Of a stretch of DNA of 64,000 bases, positions 37,555 to 47,682 are shown piece by piece. The position numbers were made by a program, and so were the translations under genes. Below the pieces are notes generated by a model. That model had not been told where the DNA came from, did no database searches, and was given only the letters and a program-made list of their open reading frames with translations. The stretch is taken from NCBI GenBank assembly GCA_963827785.1, contig CAWHCT010000011.1, forward strand, positions 217,198-281,197. The letters run 5' to 3'. The stretch comes from Site-B1 sp963827785 (GTDB taxonomy: Bacteria; Bacteroidota; Bacteroidia; Flavobacteriales; Flavobacteriaceae). The stretch's first letter is position 1. The number at the start of each line of letters is the position of its first letter.

Positions 37555-37705
37555 CTTTTTCTTTCTGCTTCTTTTTTTCTAAATAACTATCCCTGAATTT
37601 TTTTTGCCTTCTGTTTCTATAAGACCCCTGACTCTTTTTATAATTAAAAATGACAAAAACAGCTAGAATACTGATGAGAATTATGTAGATAACTACTTCT
37701 TTCAT
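37538..37705 (-). CDS. Small membrane protein (55 residues), unrecognised
   Basis: The frame starts at ATG 37705, overlapping the stop region of the ABC ATPase, and ends inside the first codons of the adenosyltransferase gene. The product has one hydrophobic helix (about 4-20, VVIYIILISILAVFVIF) followed by a strongly basic tail (NYKKSQGSYRNRRQKKF ... EKKKQKEKDENLH). Tight overlaps on both sides and the classic anchor-plus-basic-tail layout support a real gene. Chance is not excluded and no family could be named. Confidence 0.55.
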   Translation of the reverse strand: MKEVVIYIILISILAVFVIFNYKKSQGSYRNRRQKKFRDSYLEKKKQKEKDENLH

Positions 37706-38388
37706 GCATTTCTCGTATCACTGTCTACCATACCATCAATTAACCGAATTATTCTATGAGCTCGGGCAGCAATGTCTTCTTCGTGTGTTACTACTATAAC
37801 TGTATTTCCGTTTTTATGTATTTCGTCTAGCAGATCCATTATTTCTTTAGATGTTTTTGAATCCAGGTTTCCAGTTGGTTCATCTGCAAGAATTATTGAG
37901 GGTTTATTGACTAATGCTCTTCCAACTGCAACTCGCTGTCTTTGACCACCAGATAATTGATTGGGTTTGTGATCCATTCTATCGGCTAAACCAACATCTA
38001 CTAAAACTTCTTCGGCCCGTTTGGTTCTATCTTTTTTAGAAATACCTGCATATATCATTGGCAAAGCAACATTTTCCAAAGCCGTTGTACGAGGTAACAA
38101 ATTGAAGGTTTGAAATACAAATCCTATTTCATGATTTCGTATTTCAGCAAGGTCATCATCACTCATTTGACTAACATCTTTTCCGTTCAAAATGTAACTT
38201 CCGGATGTAGGAGTATCCAAACATCCTAGGAGATTCATAAGTGTAGATTTGCCTGAACCTGAGGGTCCCATAATGGCAATGTAGTCACCACGTTCTATAT
38301 CAAGATCGATCCCTTTTAAAACATGAACTGTTTCTTGACCAAGAGGAAAATCTCTTATAATATTTCTTATTTCAATAACATTGCTCAT
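37702..38388 (-). CDS. ABC transporter ATP-binding protein, MacB/LolD-like
   Basis: This 228-residue ATPase subunit has Walker A GPSGSGKST at about 41-49, Q-loop FQTFNLLPRTTALENVALPM, signature LSGGQRQRVAVGRAL and Walker B IILADEPTGNLDS, then the H-loop VTHE. Sequence is closest to MacB/LolD/FtsE-type ATPases that act with FtsX-like permeases in lipoprotein release or efflux. No permease gene is adjacent, so the partner must lie elsewhere. It probably heads an operon with the small membrane protein and the adenosyltransferase. Confidence 0.92.
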   Translation of the reverse strand: MSNVIEIRNIIRDFPLGQETVHVLKGIDLDIERGDYIAIMGPSGSGKSTLMNLLGCLDTPTSGSYILNGKDVSQMSDDDLAEIRNHEIGFVFQTFNLLPRTTALENVALPMIYAGISKKDRTKRAEEVLVDVGLADRMDHKPNQLSGGQRQRVAVGRALVNKPSIILADEPTGNLDSKTSKEIMDLLDEIHKNGNTVIVVTHEEDIAARAHRIIRLIDGMVDSDTRNA

Positions 38389-38461
38389 TTTTCAGCTAAA
38401 ATTTTAAGTATGCAAGATACAGGATTTTTATATTTTATATGACGTTAAACAGGCAATCTTG

Positions 38462-39232
38462 TTACAGTCTAATTTTAAAATGTTGCTTTTTTTGTTCTTT
38501 TCTGAAAAAAACAAATCCCCAATAAAAAGTATCAATTGATAAAGTAACATTTGGATCCTGTATAATAGTCTCCCAAGCTTCGGTCATTCCTTTTGACCAA
38601 TGGATATCGTCAAAAATTATCAATGAGTCATTGTTTGTACATGTCAATAAAGAATGAAAGTAATTGATCGTAGCTTCTTTTTGATGGTTACCATCTACAT
38701 AGATCAAATCAATTTTTTTATTTTTCAAGGTATTTAATTCGTTTTCAAATTCATTTATGATCAAAGTGATATTGTTGAGTTTATTGAATTTGAATTGTTC
38801 TTTTGCTATTGATGCAGTCTCAGGACATCCTTCGATCGTAACAATATTAGCTTTTGGGTTACCCAGGCTTAAAGCACAAGTTGAAATTCCTAAAGAAGTC
38901 CCTAATTCCAGAATTGAAGTTGGTTGAAAATACTTAATAATTCTATAAAGTAATTGAGCTCGTTTTTTAGTGATTCCTGCTTTTTTGGAAATATCAGAAA
39001 TTTTTCTGGAATTAGTGTGTAAAACTTTGCTTCCTGCTCCTAGATCTTTTACTGAAATAACGGACTTGTTATTTTTTAAAACGCTTCGGTACTTTGCTAT
39101 TATTTTATACTCTTTATAAAATTGCTTATCATAGAAACATTTTGTGACTAACTCATAAACAAAAGGAGAATGAATCCCATGCTGATTAGTGGATCTGAAA
39201 ATAAACTTTATGTATTCAAGTATAGTATGCAA
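38462..39232 (-). CDS. Class I SAM-dependent methyltransferase
   Basis: This 256-residue protein has a methyltransferase core with motif I ILELGTSLGISTCALSLG near 104-121, motif II IVTIEGCPETA near 127-137, and IDLIYVDGNHQ near 170-180. The layout resembles O-methyltransferases (methyltransferase_24) that have an N-terminal helical cap. An N-terminal region of about 100 residues (FIFRSTNQHGIHSPFVYELV) is conserved in Bacteroidota members. The substrate is unknown. It starts two bases beyond the ABC-F stop on the same strand and is probably co-transcribed with it. Confidence 0.87.
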   Translation of the reverse strand: MHTILEYIKFIFRSTNQHGIHSPFVYELVTKCFYDKQFYKEYKIIAKYRSVLKNNKSVISVKDLGAGSKVLHTNSRKISDISKKAGITKKRAQLLYRIIKYFQPTSILELGTSLGISTCALSLGNPKANIVTIEGCPETASIAKEQFKFNKLNNITLIINEFENELNTLKNKKIDLIYVDGNHQKEATINYFHSLLTCTNNDSLIIFDDIHWSKGMTEAWETIIQDPNVTLSIDTFYWGFVFFRKEQKKQHFKIRL

Positions 39233-39234
39233 AA

Positions 39235-41099
39235 CTAATCTTCAAGTTTTTCAGTAAGTTCAAACCATCTGTTTTCTTTTTCTTCAATTTCATTGATAAT
39301 TAATTGAAGTTTGTTGGAAAGTTCATTGATTTGTTCTTTGGATAATTCCGGATTGTTAAACTTATTTTCTAATTCTTTTTTATCAAATTCCAGGGATTTT
39401 AATCTGCTTTCAAGATTTTTATATTCTTTTTGTTCATTATAAGAAAGTTGAATATTATTATCTTTTTTCCATTCCTTTTTTTCGGTGGATCTCACATTGG
39501 TATCAATCTCTGGTTGTTTACTATCTTCGTAGGCCCGAAAATCAGAATAATTTCCGGGAAAATCTTCAATGATACCGTCACCACGAAAAACCAGCAAATG
39601 ATCAACAATTTTATCCATAAAATATCGGTCATGAGATACAACGATTATGCAACCGGGAAAATCCAATAAAAATTGCTCCAAAACATTTAATGTGACAATA
39701 TCAAGGTCGTTTGTTGGCTCATCCAGTAATAAAAAGTTTGGATTTTGAATTAACACGGTACATAAATAAAGACGTTTTAATTCACCTCCGCTTAATTTCT
39801 CAACAAAATCGTATTGTTTTTTTCTATCGAACAGAAAGCGTTCCAATAATTGTTGTGCACTTATTTGTCTTCCTTTTTTTAGGGGAATGTAATCTCCGAA
39901 TTCTCTGATTACTTCTATTACTTTTTGACCGGATTTTATCTTAATTCCATCCTGGGTATAATAACCAAACTTGACGGTTTCCCCAATAATAATTTTCCCT
40001 GAATCCGGATCAAGACTGCCAGTTATCAAATTAAGAAACGTTGATTTTCCCGTTCCGTTTTTACCTATTATTCCGACTCTTTCCCCTTTTTTAAAGCCGT
40101 AATTAAACTTGTTTAAAATGATTTTCTCGTCAAAGGACTTAATCAAATTATGCATCTCAACGATCTTGTTTCCAAGTCGCTCCATGTTTAGTTCTAATTG
40201 AATAATATGGTCTTTTCTTCTTTGATGCGCTCTGTGTTTAATGTCTTGAAAATCGTCAATCCTCGATTTTGATTTTGTTGTTCTTGCTTTGGGCTGTCTT
40301 CTTATCCAGTCAAGTTCTTTAGTATATAATTGTTTTGCTTTATCAACTTCTGTGTTTTCTTGTGCAATCCTTTCTTCTTTTTTATTTAGGTAATAGGAGT
40401 AATTTCCTTTGTAGGTATATAATTGTCCGTTATCAAGTTCGATTATCTCATTACAGACTCTTTCCAGGAAATACCTGTCATGTGTGACCATAAAAAGGGT
40501 TATATTTTCTTTTTTAAAAAATTCTTCCAGCCATTCGATCATTTCAAGATCTAGGTGGTTGGTTGGTTCATCAAGAATTAACAGATCAGGGCTATTTAGC
40601 AATGTATTTACTAATGCTAATCGTTTTTTTTGTCCTCCGGATAATGTACTGACTTTGTCTTGTAAATTTTCAAGTTTAAATTTAAAAAGAAGCTGTTTGT
40701 ATAAGGGTTTCAAATGACCAGGCATTATTAATTTCCATTTGCTCGAATGCTTTTTGGTAGCCTTCAGAATTCTCAGGATTTAAAAGTGCATCTTCATAAG
40801 ATTTTTATGACATTTAGTATATGATTTTCGTTGTCAAATATGGTTTGTTCAATTGTTAATTCAGGATTTAGTTCAGGTTCCTGCGATAAATAGGAAATTT
40901 TCAATCCATTTCTAAAAACTATACTTCCTGTGTCAGGTTCATCATTTCCTGTTAAGATATTAAGCAATGAAGTTTTTCCGGTTCCATTTTTTGCAATGAA
41001 TGCAATTTTTTCATCTTTGTGAATGCTGAAAGAGATATCTTTAAAAAGATTTAATTCTCCATAACTTTTAGAAATATTTTCAACTGTAAGATAGTTCAT
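39235..41099 (-). CDS. ABC-F family ATPase, Uup-like (two frameshifts as assembled)
   Basis: This translation-associated or DNA-associated soluble ATPase has two ABC domains on one chain. Domain 1 has IAKNGTGKTSLL and the signature LSGGQKKRLALVNTLL; domain 2 has GIIGKNGTGKSTFL and LSGGELKRLYLCTVL. The linker and a C-terminal coiled coil (about 540-620, rich in Lys, Glu and Leu) suit the Uup type. Frames break at about 40795 (A5 run) and about 40707 (ACCC). Removing one base at each gives a 620-residue protein that reads through SYEDALLNPENSEGYQK. ATG 41099 (MNYLTVENISKSYG) is the start. Confidence 0.91.
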
Positions 41100-41172
41100 T
41101 CCTCGATTTTTGCAAATAACGGATAAAAAACCAAAAAATCCGATAAAAGTTTTATTATTCACGATGAAAAGC

Positions 41173-41180
41173 TATATTTG
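41173..41180 (+). promoter_or_regulatory. -7 promoter element of the polysaccharide locus
   Basis: TATATTTG matches TAnnTTTG exactly and lies 22 bases upstream of the wza start codon. It is the only good promoter box I found at the head of the long plus-strand operon. Confidence 0.55.
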
Positions 41181-41202
41181 TGACTTAAGAATATGCCTCA
41201 TT

Positions 41203-41996
41203 ATGAAAAAATTATGCTTAGCTATTGGTTTAATTTTTATTTTATTTGCTTCTTCCTGCGTAACCAGTAAACAGGTAGTATATTTACAAGACAATGGAAC
41301 TATAATTAATGATTCACTTGTAATTACATCTTTGGTTCAACCTTACCGAGTGCAGACTAACGATATTTTAAGTATAACGGTAAAGGCTCTTGATCCTGAA
41401 TTGACAGCTATCTTTAACCCGGTTGGAGAAAGTGCAGGCTCATCAGGTGGAGGAGATTTATATTTTAATGGTTTCACGGTGGATGATCATGGCAATATTA
41501 AATTTCCGATATTAGGTAGTATTTCAGTACTGGGATTAACAATTGAGGAAATTGAAGAGAAGGTAAAATCAGAATTGCTAAAACAATATTTTAAGGAAAC
41601 AGCACAATTGTTTGTTACTGTTAAACTGGCAGGTCTTGAGATTTACAGTTTTAGGAGAAGTAGGAGGAGCAGGAACTAAAACATTGTTTCAGGATAAGGT
41701 TAATATAATAGAAGCTTTAGCAAATTCCGGAGATATAAAATCTACAGGAAACAGAAAAGATGTTCTAATTATAAGACAGTATCCACAGGGACAAAAGATT
41801 CATCATATTGATCTTACAGATCTTGCAGCTATAAAATCACCATATTATTATGTTCAGCCCAATGATATGATCTATGTCAGGCCTTTAAAACGTAAATTTA
41901 TTGGTATCGGAGAAACTGCTATTCAAAACCTAACTACTGATTGCATCTATTTTTTCTGTAGTAGTATCAACTTATTTTTTAGTTAAAAATCTCTAA
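41203..41996 (+). CDS. Polysaccharide export lipoprotein, Wza family (two frameshifts as assembled)
   Basis: This outer-membrane polysaccharide secretin (Poly_export plus SLBB domains) has a lipoprotein signal ending FASSC (Cys17). Family features are YRVQTNDILSITV near 48-60, FTVDDHGNIKFPILGSI and the SLBB start RFTVLGEVGGAGT, then YYYVQPNDMIYVRPLKRK. Frames break at about 41638 and about 41940; removing one G at each gives a 263-residue protein ending in a hydrophobic helix (FSVVVSTYFLV), usual for the family. It heads the locus and would work with the Wzc-like kinase that follows. Confidence 0.92.
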
Positions 41997-42006
41997 TGTT
42001 TATTTT

Positions 42007-44484
42007 ATGAATGAAGAATTTGAATTTTTAGAGAAACAAAATATATTTGATTTCAAAGCTTTTTTATTTAGGGCGTTAAGCTACTGGAAGCTATTTGTTC
42101 TTTGTATTGGTATTGGATTGGTTATTGCCTATCAACTTAATATAAGGAAACAAAAGAGTTATAGATTAAGTACTCAAATTTCTGTTCAGGATGATAAGAA
42201 TCCTCTTTTCACATCCAACACAAGTTTAACATTTAACTGGGGAGGTGTAACAGGAAAGGTGCAAACTGTGGTAGTTTCTCTGAAATCAAGGTCTCATAAT
42301 GAAAAGGTAGTTGAAAGGCTTAAGTTTTACATGCAATATCTTAAACAAGGCAGGTTTAGGTTGGAAGATGTATATAAATCCACACCTTTTGTTTTTGATC
42401 CTAGTGACGATTTTGGACAATTATTAGGTAAACCTATCAAAATTCAGTTTTTAAATAATGATGAATTTAAATTGGAAGTTGACTTTCCGGGAAATTCTGT
42501 AACAACTCATAATTATTTCACTAAAAAGTATTCAAATGTTAATGTAACATCTGGAATATTCTCAAAAATATATAAAATTGGAGATTCAATTAATCTTCCT
42601 TTTTTGAAAGGTAAAATTACTTCCGCTGAAAACCGTACAGCGAAAGCTGGAGATGAATACTTTATAAGGTTCAATAATTTTGATGGTATTGTGGCTTCTT
42701 ATAATGGCAGATTAAGTGTTCAAAATTCCACCGGGTCATCAATTTTAAATATAAGCTTAATTGATGTTAATAAAGCAAAGATCGTAGATTATTTAAATAC
42801 GACAGTTCAGGTCCTAAGTGAAGATCAATTAAACAGAAAAAATCAATTTGCAACCAATACCATAAATTTTATTGAAAATCAGATGGTGAAAGTTAGAAGT
42901 GAATTAATAGCAAATGCTGATGAATTAAATGACTATAGAAAGAAGAATAAGATCTACAATATAAGTGAAGAAAGTAATCTTCTTACTGGAAAATTATCAA
43001 AATATGATCTGGAAAAAGAAACTTTGAACAGAAAACTTTCTTACTATGCTATTTTAAAAAATTATTTATTGAATAGCAAAACTTTTACTGATATACCCGC
43101 TCCGTCCATTGCGGGGATAGACGAAGGTAATATTGTTGGTAATGTTGGAAAAATTAATGAATTATCTGTTCAAAGATCACAGCTGGAATATTCTGTTAGA
43201 AAAGATGCCTCAATTTTTGATGATCTGGACAGGCAGATAGATGGAATTAAGGCAGTGCTTTTGGAAAATATTAGTGCAGCTGATAATGTGACCAAATCCC
43301 AATTAAAGGATATCAATAATAAATTGTCACAAGCAGAATCTCAATTTTTAAAACTACCGGAAGACCAGCAAAGATTGCTTACCATTCAAAGGCAATATAA
43401 TTTAAGTGAGCAAACCTATAATGTGTTTTTAGCGAAACTGGGCGAAGCAGGTATTGTAAAAGCTTCAAATATATCGGATATTTTAGTAATAGATCCCGCA
43501 AAGGATATTGGAGGCGGATTATTAGGGACTAACAATAATGCCAATTATTTTATTGCCATTTTTGCCGGATTATTGTTACCCTTATTTTTGGCATTTATAA
43601 TAACATTAACGGACAAGAACATCCATGGGCCTCAGGATGTAGAATCCTTATCCTCAATTCCTATAATTGGAGTGATTGGTAAGAATAAAGCTTCGAATAA
43701 TTTGGCAGTTTTTGAAAAACCAAAATCTGCGGTAGCTGAAGCCTTTAGAGCCATCAGGTCCAGTCTACAATATATGTACAAAAAGCAAAGTGTTGAAGGA
43801 AGTAAAACTGTCATGGTGACTTCTTCAGTTAGTGGTGAAGGAAAAACTTTTGTTTCTATAAATGTTGCAACGGTATTTGCATTAAGTGAAAAGAAAACTG
43901 TTTTGGTAGGATTGGATTTGCGAAAGCCAAAAATATTTGGTGATTTTAATATCCAAAATGATATAGGTGTTGTCAATTACATAATAGATGACAAAAACCT
44001 GAACGATATAATACAAAAAACCAATATTCCATATTTAGATGTTATCACTTCCGGGCCGGTACCACCTAACCCGTCAGAGCTCTTAATGAATGATAATATG
44101 GATAAACTTATTGCTGAACTCAAAAAATCCTACGAATATATCATTTTGGACACACCTCCGATAGGTCTGGTTGCCGACGCAATTGAATTGGTGGAATATG
44201 TGGATGCTACTCTGTATTTGATAAGACAGGACTACACTAAAAAAGGAATGCTCAATTTGATAAATGAAAAATACAAAAAAGGAGAAGTTAAGAATTTGAG
44301 TTTTGTTTATAATGACTTTGATATTAAAGCTAAATACGGTTATGGATACGGATATGGCTACGGTTATGGTTACGGCTATGGCTATGGTTACGGATATGGT
44401 GGTTATAGTAAAGGATATCACGAAGATGATAAGGAGGAATCCAGATTAAAAAAAATAATAAAAATATTTAAAAGAAAACAATAG
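42007..44484 (+). CDS. Wzc-like polysaccharide co-polymerase / BY-kinase
   Basis: This 825-residue inner-membrane protein has a Wzz chain-length domain (TM1 about 27-44, large periplasmic coiled-coil region, TM2 about 510-528) fused to a cytoplasmic bacterial tyrosine kinase. Walker A SVSGEGKT is near 606-613, Walker A' VLVGLDLRKPK near 634-644 and Walker B YIILDTPPIG near 712-721. The C-terminal tail is an unusually regular Tyr-Gly repeat (about 777-800), the autophosphorylation cluster. It is intact. It links polymerisation and export with Wza. Confidence 0.95.
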   Translation: MNEEFEFLEKQNIFDFKAFLFRALSYWKLFVLCIGIGLVIAYQLNIRKQKSYRLSTQISVQDDKNPLFTSNTSLTFNWGGVTGKVQTVVVSLKSRSHNEKVVERLKFYMQYLKQGRFRLEDVYKSTPFVFDPSDDFGQLLGKPIKIQFLNNDEFKLEVDFPGNSVTTHNYFTKKYSNVNVTSGIFSKIYKIGDSINLPFLKGKITSAENRTAKAGDEYFIRFNNFDGIVASYNGRLSVQNSTGSSILNISLIDVNKAKIVDYLNTTVQVLSEDQLNRKNQFATNTINFIENQMVKVRSELIANADELNDYRKKNKIYNISEESNLLTGKLSKYDLEKETLNRKLSYYAILKNYLLNSKTFTDIPAPSIAGIDEGNIVGNVGKINELSVQRSQLEYSVRKDASIFDDLDRQIDGIKAVLLENISAADNVTKSQLKDINNKLSQAESQFLKLPEDQQRLLTIQRQYNLSEQTYNVFLAKLGEAGIVKASNISDILVIDPAKDIGGGLLGTNNNANYFIAIFAGLLLPLFLAFIITLTDKNIHGPQDVESLSSIPIIGVIGKNKASNNLAVFEKPKSAVAEAFRAIRSSLQYMYKKQSVEGSKTVMVTSSVSGEGKTFVSINVATVFALSEKKTVLVGLDLRKPKIFGDFNIQNDIGVVNYIIDDKNLNDIIQKTNIPYLDVITSGPVPPNPSELLMNDNMDKLIAELKKSYEYIILDTPPIGLVADAIELVEYVDATLYLIRQDYTKKGMLNLINEKYKKGEVKNLSFVYNDFDIKAKYGYGYGYGYGYGYGYGYGYGYGGYSKGYHEDDKEESRLKKIIKIFKRKQ
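44335..44406 (+). repeat. Tyr-Gly-encoding hexanucleotide repeat
   Basis: About twelve tandem copies of a TAYGGN hexamer encode alternating Tyr and Gly at the C-terminus of the kinase. Copies differ mostly in the third codon positions, so exact slippage is limited, but copy number may vary between strains. Confidence 0.85.
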
Positions 44485-44534
44485 TTTAGATATTACGAAT
44501 AATTAGATTTACGCCTCAAAATAAAATAAAAACA

Positions 44535-45828
44535 ATGAACAAAAATCATAAAATTGTAACAATAGGACTTGGTTATGTTGGTTTACCTCTGGCCGTAGAA
44601 TTTGCCAAAAAATTTCATGTCGTAGGTTTCGATATTGACGCTAAAAGAATTAAAGAGCTCAATGCAGGAATCGATAAAACACTTGAGGTGGAAAATGAAA
44701 ACCTAAAAAGTGTTTTAATCAATGATTTAAGTAAGACAAAAAGGATTATTTGTTACCGATAAACTTGAAGACATCTCTGGCTCAAATATTTATATAATTA
44801 CTGTTCCTACACCTACTGATGAATTGAACAAACCAATATTCACTCCTTTAATTAAAGCAAGTGAGACAGTTGGTAAAGTGTTGAAGAAAAATGATATAGT
44901 AATTTATGAATCTACGGTCTATCCTGGAGCCACTGAGGATATTTGTGTTCCCATATTAGAAAAGAATTCAGGTTTAAAGTTTAACACCGATTTTTTTGTT
45001 GGTTATTCACCAGAAAGAATTAATCCGGGAGACAAAAAACATACAGTGACCAAAATTTTAAAGGTTACTTCAGGATCAACTCCTGAAATAGCCAAAATAG
45101 TAGATGATCTATATAAAACCATAATAACTGCCGGAACACATATGGCCCCTTCAATAAAAGTGGCTGAAGCTGCAAAAGTTATTGAAAATTCACAAAGAGA
45201 TATTAATATTGCTTTTGTTAATGAACTTTCAAAGATATTCAGGATCCTTGATCTTGATACTAAAGCAGTTTTGGAAGCTGCCGGTACTAAATGGAATTTT
45301 ATAAATTTTACTCCGGGATTAGTAGGAGGCCATTGCATTGGTGTAGATCCATATTATCTGGCTCAAAAAGCTATTGAATCAGGTTATAATCCTGAGATCA
45401 TTTTAGCCGGAAGAAAAATGAACGATAGTATGGGAAGTTATGTAGCCCAGGAAACTGTTAAAATGATGATCAAAAAAGGAGCAACCATAAAAAATTCAAA
45501 TGCTTTGGTTCTTGGAATTACATTTAAGGAAAACTGTCCGGATATCAGAAACTCAAGAGTGATAGATATAGTGAAAGAATTTGAGTCATATGACGTCAAT
45601 GTAGATGTATATGATCCTTGGGCTTCACCGGAAGAAGTTAAGCATGAATATGGTGTCGATTTAATTACATCCACGAATTCTTTAAAAGATCAATATGATG
45701 CCATCATATTAGCAGTTTCACACAAAGAATTTTTAAAATTGGATCTAGCCAAAATGAAATCCAAGCATGCTGTAATTTTTGATGTTAAATCCTTATTTCC
45801 TAAACACCTAGTGGACGCTAGATTATGA
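44535..45828 (+). CDS. UDP-N-acetylhexosamine 6-dehydrogenase (frameshifted as assembled)
   Basis: This nucleotide-sugar dehydrogenase of the WbpO/TviB group oxidises C6 of UDP-GlcNAc or UDP-GalNAc to the uronic acid. The NAD loop IGLGYVGLPLAVEFAK is at about 9-24, catalytic Cys is in VGGHCIGVDPYYLA, and YSPERINPGDKKH is the group signature. The frame breaks at about 44738 in an A5 run; with one A removed, SKTKGLFVTDKLEDIS joins both parts into 430 residues. It overlaps the epimerase by ATGA. Together they supply an acidic HexNAcA donor. Confidence 0.93.
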
Positions 45829-46815
45829 TGTATACAAATAAATATCACGAAACAGATCTCAAAGATTTCAGTTTTTTAATAACTGGAGGTGCAGGATTTA
45901 TAGGATCAAATTTAGTAGAATATCTGCTGAAGTATAAAGCGAAAAAAGTAAGAGTTTTAGATAATTTTTCTAATGGTTATAAAGAAAACTTAGAAGAGTT
46001 TAAAAATAATTCTGCCTTTGAACTCATTGAAGGTGATATAAGAGACCTTCAAACCTGTAAAGATGCTATGGAAGGGATGGATTATGTGAGCCATCAGGCT
46101 GCTTTAGGGTCTGTTCCAAGGTCAATAAAAGATCCTGGGACAACTAATGAAGTTAATATTACTGGATTTTTAAATATGATGGTCGCATTAAAGGAAAGTA
46201 AAACTGTTAAGCGAATGGTTTATGCAGCGTCCAGTTCTACTTACGGAGACAGTAAAGAGCTCCCAAAGGTTGAAGATAATATTGGCAAACCGCTCTCACC
46301 CTATGCTGTTACAAAATATGTTAATGAATTATATGCAGATGTTTTTGCCACGACTTATAATACAGATACGATTGGTTTAAGGTACTTCAATATTTTTGGA
46401 CCTAAACAAAGTCCAAATGGAGCTTATGCAGCAGTTATCCCTTTATTTATGGATGCTTTACAAAATGAATAAGCCGGCTACCATAAATGGTGATGGAGAG
46501 CAAACCAGGGATTTTACTTATATAGAAAATGCTGTTCAGGCTAATATAAAAGGATTTTTTGCACCAAAGAAAGCTGCAAATCAAGTTTTCAATATTGCAT
46601 GTGGAGAACGAATTAGTGTAAATTATTTATGGGACACATTGTCAAAAGCTGCCAATAAATCAATTAATCCAATATATGGACCTACAAGACAAGGAGATGT
46701 AAAGGACTCTTTAGCAAATATTTCAAAAGCTAAAAAACTATTAAAATATGATCCTGAGTTTAGTGTTAAGGATGGATTAAAAATTACCTGGGATTATTTT
46801 AAAACTAAAAATTAG
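45825..46815 (+). CDS. UDP-HexNAc(A) 4-epimerase, WbpP/TviC-like (frameshifted as assembled)
   Basis: This extended SDR has the NAD loop ITGGAGFIGSNLVEYL at about 18-33, Ser-Ser in AASSSTYGD and catalytic YAVTKYVNE. It resembles the GlcNAc/GlcNAcA 4-epimerases WbpP and TviC, which work with the adjacent TviB/WbpO-type dehydrogenase, as in Vi antigen synthesis. The frame breaks at about 46468: MDALQN, extra G, then NKPATINGDGEQTRDFTYI restores a 329-residue protein. The start overlaps the dehydrogenase stop by ATGA. Confidence 0.92.
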
Positions 46816-47682
46816 TTGAATACAAAAAGGGAAGATACTTGGTTATACACAATTTCGCCTAAACGAAAAGTTATTGATTTTAATTTTAAGGAAATATGGC
46901 ATTACAGGGATTTATTATTGCTTTTTGTTAAGCGAAATATTGTTACAGTTTACAAACAAACCATTTTAGGGCCTTTATGGTTTTTAATTCAACCTCTATT
47001 TACTTCCATTATTTTCACCTTGGTATTTAATAATCTTGGACAAATAAAAACTGGGGATGTGCCACCTTTTTTATTTAATATGGCTGGAATTACAGCATGG
47101 AATTATTTTAAGGAATGTTTGGGTGGAACCTCCAATACCTTTGTTCAAAATCAAGGCATATTTGGTAAGGTGTACTTTCCAAGGGTTATTATGCCTTTAA
47201 CAGTAGTGATATCCAATTTATTGAAATTCGGAATCCAACTGGGAATATTTTTAGTATTTTATGTATATTTTTTGTTTAAAGGACATGAGTTACAAATAAA
47301 CGCTACAATTTTATTGTTGCCTGTTTATGTATTGATAATGGCCTTACTTGGTTTGGGATTTGGAATGATGCTTTCGGCAATGACCACTAAGTATAGAGAT
47401 TTAACCGTTCTGGTCGGTTTTGGCGTTTCTTTGCTCATGTATTTATCCGCTGTTCCGTATCCATTGTCAGAAGCTAAAAATAAGTTTCCGGATTTTGTAT
47501 CGACATTTGTAGAGTATAACCCTTTAACCCAAATAATTGAAGGTTTTAGGTATATGTTATTAAATACTGGTATGTTTAGCTGGGATAAATTTGCATATAT
47601 TTTAGTTTTAAGTATTACTGTGTTTTTATTAGGATTGATTATTTTTAACAGAACCGAGAAAACATTTATAGATACTGTATAA
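46816..47682 (+). CDS. wzm: ABC-type polysaccharide export permease (Wzm-like)
   Basis: This 288-residue inner-membrane permease of the ABC-2 family has six hydrophobic helices. The LLLFVKRNIVTVYKQTILGPLWF start and the late NPLTQIIEGFRYMLL are typical of O-antigen/teichoic-type exporters. It starts at a TTG directly after the epimerase stop, with no ATG before the conserved part. Its stop overlaps the ATPase start (TAATG). It exports undecaprenyl-linked glycan across the inner membrane with Wzt. Confidence 0.92.
   Translation: MNTKREDTWLYTISPKRKVIDFNFKEIWHYRDLLLLFVKRNIVTVYKQTILGPLWFLIQPLFTSIIFTLVFNNLGQIKTGDVPPFLFNMAGITAWNYFKECLGGTSNTFVQNQGIFGKVYFPRVIMPLTVVISNLLKFGIQLGIFLVFYVYFLFKGHELQINATILLLPVYVLIMALLGLGFGMMLSAMTTKYRDLTVLVGFGVSLLMYLSAVPYPLSEAKNKFPDFVSTFVEYNPLTQIIEGFRYMLLNTGMFSWDKFAYILVLSITVFLLGLIIFNRTEKTFIDTV

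Noticed and set aside
44335..44406. Short tandem repeat considered as a CRISPR array
   Set aside because: The units are contiguous 6-mers without spacers and encode the kinase tail.
44083..44421. Minus-strand frame of 112 codons with alternating Ile/Val/Thr
   Set aside because: It is the antisense of the Tyr-Gly repeat and kinase domain, with no start context or family resemblance.
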